A stretch of 64,000 nucleotides of DNA, taken from the NCBI RefSeq assembly GCF_023276435.1, contig NZ_JALLPO010000012.1:124001-188000 (forward strand). Reading direction: 5' to 3'. Position numbers and translations under genes: made by a program. The notes under the pieces are model-generated. The model saw nothing but the letters and a program-made list of their open reading frames with translations, did no database searches and was not told the origin of the DNA. Position 1 is the stretch's first letter, and every line of letters begins with the position of its first letter. Shown here in pieces: positions 62,581 to 64,000 of the stretch. The stretch is from Sphaerisporangium perillae. GTDB taxonomy: Bacteria; Actinomycetota; Actinomycetes; Streptosporangiales; Streptosporangiaceae.

Positions 62581-62720
62581 CTGGTCACGGGCCGGAATTG
62601 GCACCTGTCCCGGCGGTCTCACTGGTCTTTTAGTGCCGCGCCATTCGGAGACGCGGATGACCACAGCCGGGAGGGTTGCCGGGGCTTCGCAGGGCCGGTC
62701 CCTCCACCCCTCTGGATGAG
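62581..62720 (-). ncRNA. SAM-I (S-box) riboswitch
   Basis: Read on the minus strand it begins CTCATCCAGAGGGGTGGAGG, continues GGACCGGCCC ... GCGAAGCCCCGGCAACC and ends with GGTGCCAATTCC: the P1, k-turn (GGGAC ... GAAG), conserved CCGGCAACC and J3/4-P4 hallmarks of the S-box in correct order. It sits 40 bp upstream of the thrC ATG. SAM binding would turn the operon off, by transcription termination or by masking the start. The expression platform itself is not obvious. Confidence 0.9.
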
Positions 62721-62796
62721 CAAATATGAAGTTGTGGTGCCGCTCGTATCACAAGCAGGCCAAATGAACTGTACCTCGCCCATCAGCGGCTCCGGC

Positions 62797-62823
62797 CGCT
62801 TGTCTCACGTAGCGAGACAAGCG
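62797..62823. promoter_or_regulatory. 27-bp perfect palindrome upstream of the riboswitch
   Basis: CGCTTGTCTC-acgtagc-GAGACAAGCG, perfect 10-bp arms, between the sigma-factor gene end (62895) and the riboswitch start (62720). It could be a repressor site for thrC or a terminator for the sigma gene; there is no T-run. Confidence 0.5.
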
Positions 62824-62894
62824 AGCACGTCAGGAGAAGATGGGGCCGCCCCAGGCGCGCGTGGGCGGCCGGTCGGACGCCCCGCGAGAGGTGG

Positions 62895-63458
62895 TCACCG
62901 GAACCGGCCGTAGTCGTCGCCGAGCGCCGCCTGGACGTACTTGCGGGCCTGGTGGATGCGCGACTTGGCGGTGCCCAGCGGGATGCCGAGCTGGTCGGCC
63001 ACCTCGTTGTAGTCGAGCTCGCAGATGTCGCGCAGCACCAGGGCCTGGGCGAGGTCGGGCTTGTCGGCCTCCAGGGACTCCATCGCGTCCAGCAGGTCGA
63101 GCCGGGAGCCGGCGATCACGCTCACCCGGCGCGGGTCGGCCCGCAACTCGGGCAGTTCCTCGGAGGTCTGCTCGGCGGCGCGGCGCTTGAGCGTGCGGTA
63201 GGTCGTGCGGGCGCAGTTCGTCGTGACGATGTGCAGCCAGGTGGAGAACCGCGCCCGTCCCTCGAACCTGCCGATGTTGCGCGCGACGGCCAGCAACGTA
63301 TCCTGGCAGGCCTCTTCCGCGTCCTGGTGGTACGGCAGCAGCCGGGAGCAGTGCCGCAGCACATCGGGCTCGATGCGGCGGAGAAGCTCTCCCAAGGAGC
63401 GGTGGTCGCCACCGGCGGCCGCGTGGGCCAACTCTTCGGTCGTCTCGTCAAGCGCCAT
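62895..63458 (-). CDS. ECF-type RNA polymerase sigma factor
   Basis: 187 aa from ATG 63458 with AGAGGA 9 nt upstream; the frame goes on to 63512. Region 2 is HQDAEEACQDTLLAVARNIG and GRARFSTWLHIVTTNCARTT; region 4 is LRDICELDYNEVADQLGIPL and GTAKSRIHQARKYVQAAL. No anti-sigma gene is adjacent on either side in the window. It is divergent from otsA, which could be its target; this is a positional guess only. Confidence 0.9.
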   Translation of the reverse strand: MALDETTEELAHAAAGGDHRSLGELLRRIEPDVLRHCSRLLPYHQDAEEACQDTLLAVARNIGRFEGRARFSTWLHIVTTNCARTTYRTLKRRAAEQTSEELPELRADPRRVSVIAGSRLDLLDAMESLEADKPDLAQALVLRDICELDYNEVADQLGIPLGTAKSRIHQARKYVQAALGDDYGRFR

Positions 63459-63621
63459 GCCGGAGTTCCTCTCGACCGCTTGCACCTTGCCCGGACCTGA
63501 CCACCAGCCCATCTTATTGGGAGGGTTAAATTCAATTAATCTGCGGCCGGGTGCGCATCACAACGGAGAAGAACGGCGAGGGACGACCGCCACGTGGCGG
63601 ACGAGGAGTGGTGATGGGCGG

Positions 63622-64000
63622 ATGAACACAGTTCTGCTGGCTTCCAATCGAGGCCCCGTGTCGTTCACACTCGCGGATGACGGCACGCTGACGATGCGCC
63701 GCGGTGGGGGCGGCATGGTGTCGGGCCTGTCGGAGGTCGCCAAGGACACCGAGGTGCTGTGGGTGTGCGCCGCACTGTCCGACGGCGACCGCAGCGCCGT
63801 ACGGGTGGCCCCGGGCGGCCGCCTGGACCAGGCGGGCTACGACACCGGCGCGGTTCGCATGCTCGACATACCGCCCGCGACATTTCACCGCGCGTACAAC
63901 GCGGTCGCCAACTCGACGCTGTGGTTCGTCAACCACATGCTGTACGACATCCCGAACTCCCCGCAGTTCGACATGCGGTTCCGCCGGGAGTGGGAGTCCT
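63622..64000 (+). CDS. otsA: Trehalose-6-phosphate synthase, 3' end outside window
   Basis: 126 residues visible from ATG 63622, preceded by AGGAG. The GT20 start VLLASNRGPVSF, the glycine-rich glucosyl-donor loop RRGGGGMVSGL and the WFVNHMLYD motif are present. The enzyme makes trehalose-6-phosphate from a nucleotide-glucose (UDP- or GDP-glucose) and glucose-6-phosphate. The remainder lies beyond base 64000. Confidence 0.92.
   Translation, partial: MNTVLLASNRGPVSFTLADDGTLTMRRGGGGMVSGLSEVAKDTEVLWVCAALSDGDRSAVRVAPGGRLDQAGYDTGAVRMLDIPPATFHRAYNAVANSTLWFVNHMLYDIPNSPQFDMRFRREWES

Overview
The window is high-GC DNA with G/C-ending codons, many GTG starts and 4-nt ATGA/GTGA gene overlaps. It is typical of a filamentous actinomycete. 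Gene content (DUF3027, DUF2530, a sacsin-type ATPase, a CysO-like sulfur carrier, a stand-alone GroEL with two CIRCE operators, XPB helicase beside a helicase-associated protein) fits Streptomycetales/Streptosporangiales. I lean to a Streptosporangium/Nonomuraea-like organism, but that is an inference. It looks like ordinary chromosome: no prophage, CRISPR array, rRNA, tRNA, complete IS element or biosynthetic cluster was seen.

Layout. 1-7675: a MacAB-like export locus (two HlyD-type adaptors, a lipoprotein, ABC ATPase, FtsX-type permease) followed by its OmpR-type two-component system and an orphan MacB-like ATPase. 7657-9968: a second two-component system whose kinase has an enlarged ATP lid. 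9992-16149: L-2-hydroxyglutarate oxidase, a small unknown protein, two secreted or surface proteins, an aldo/keto reductase behind a MerR-type palindrome, and a 2'-5' RNA ligase-like phosphodiesterase. 16103-21366: MFS exporter, MarR regulator, second MFS exporter, ABC exporter. 21707-28861: VOC/AraC pair, a giant zinc-ribbon membrane protein, a NarL-type two-component system and a membrane protein. 28937-30955: an unusual fusion of an FHA domain to an FAD monooxygenase. 31212-31745: two truncated genes butted together.

31801-48956: housekeeping genes in an order I recall from other actinomycetes (NCS2 permease, DUF2530, sacsin-type ATPase, DUF3027, MFS, cold-shock protein, HAD, TetR, a HAAS-like membrane protein, then helicase-associated protein, DUF4190 protein and XPB). 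An IS200/IS605-like relic lies upstream of the helicase-associated gene. 49190-58296: HelD-like ATPase, SRPBCC, PhzF, GNAT, a large membrane hydrolase, and two tandem TetR genes, the second lacking its first helix. 58381-64000: groEL with a CIRCE pair, cspA, then cysO and a threonine synthase behind a SAM-I riboswitch, an ECF sigma factor, and the start of trehalose-6-phosphate synthase.

The points most worth a second look are: the SAM riboswitch over a threonine synthase-sulfur carrier pair, which suggests a link to homocysteine/methionine supply; the FHA-monooxygenase fusion; the low-complexity insertions in an adaptor hairpin and a kinase ATP lid; the gene-fragment junction at about 31,573; and four independent intergenic minisatellites with fixed periods of 37, 35, 19 and 32 bp. 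Start codons were chosen by eye from family length and Shine-Dalgarno quality. All family assignments rest on recognition of motifs, not on a database search.
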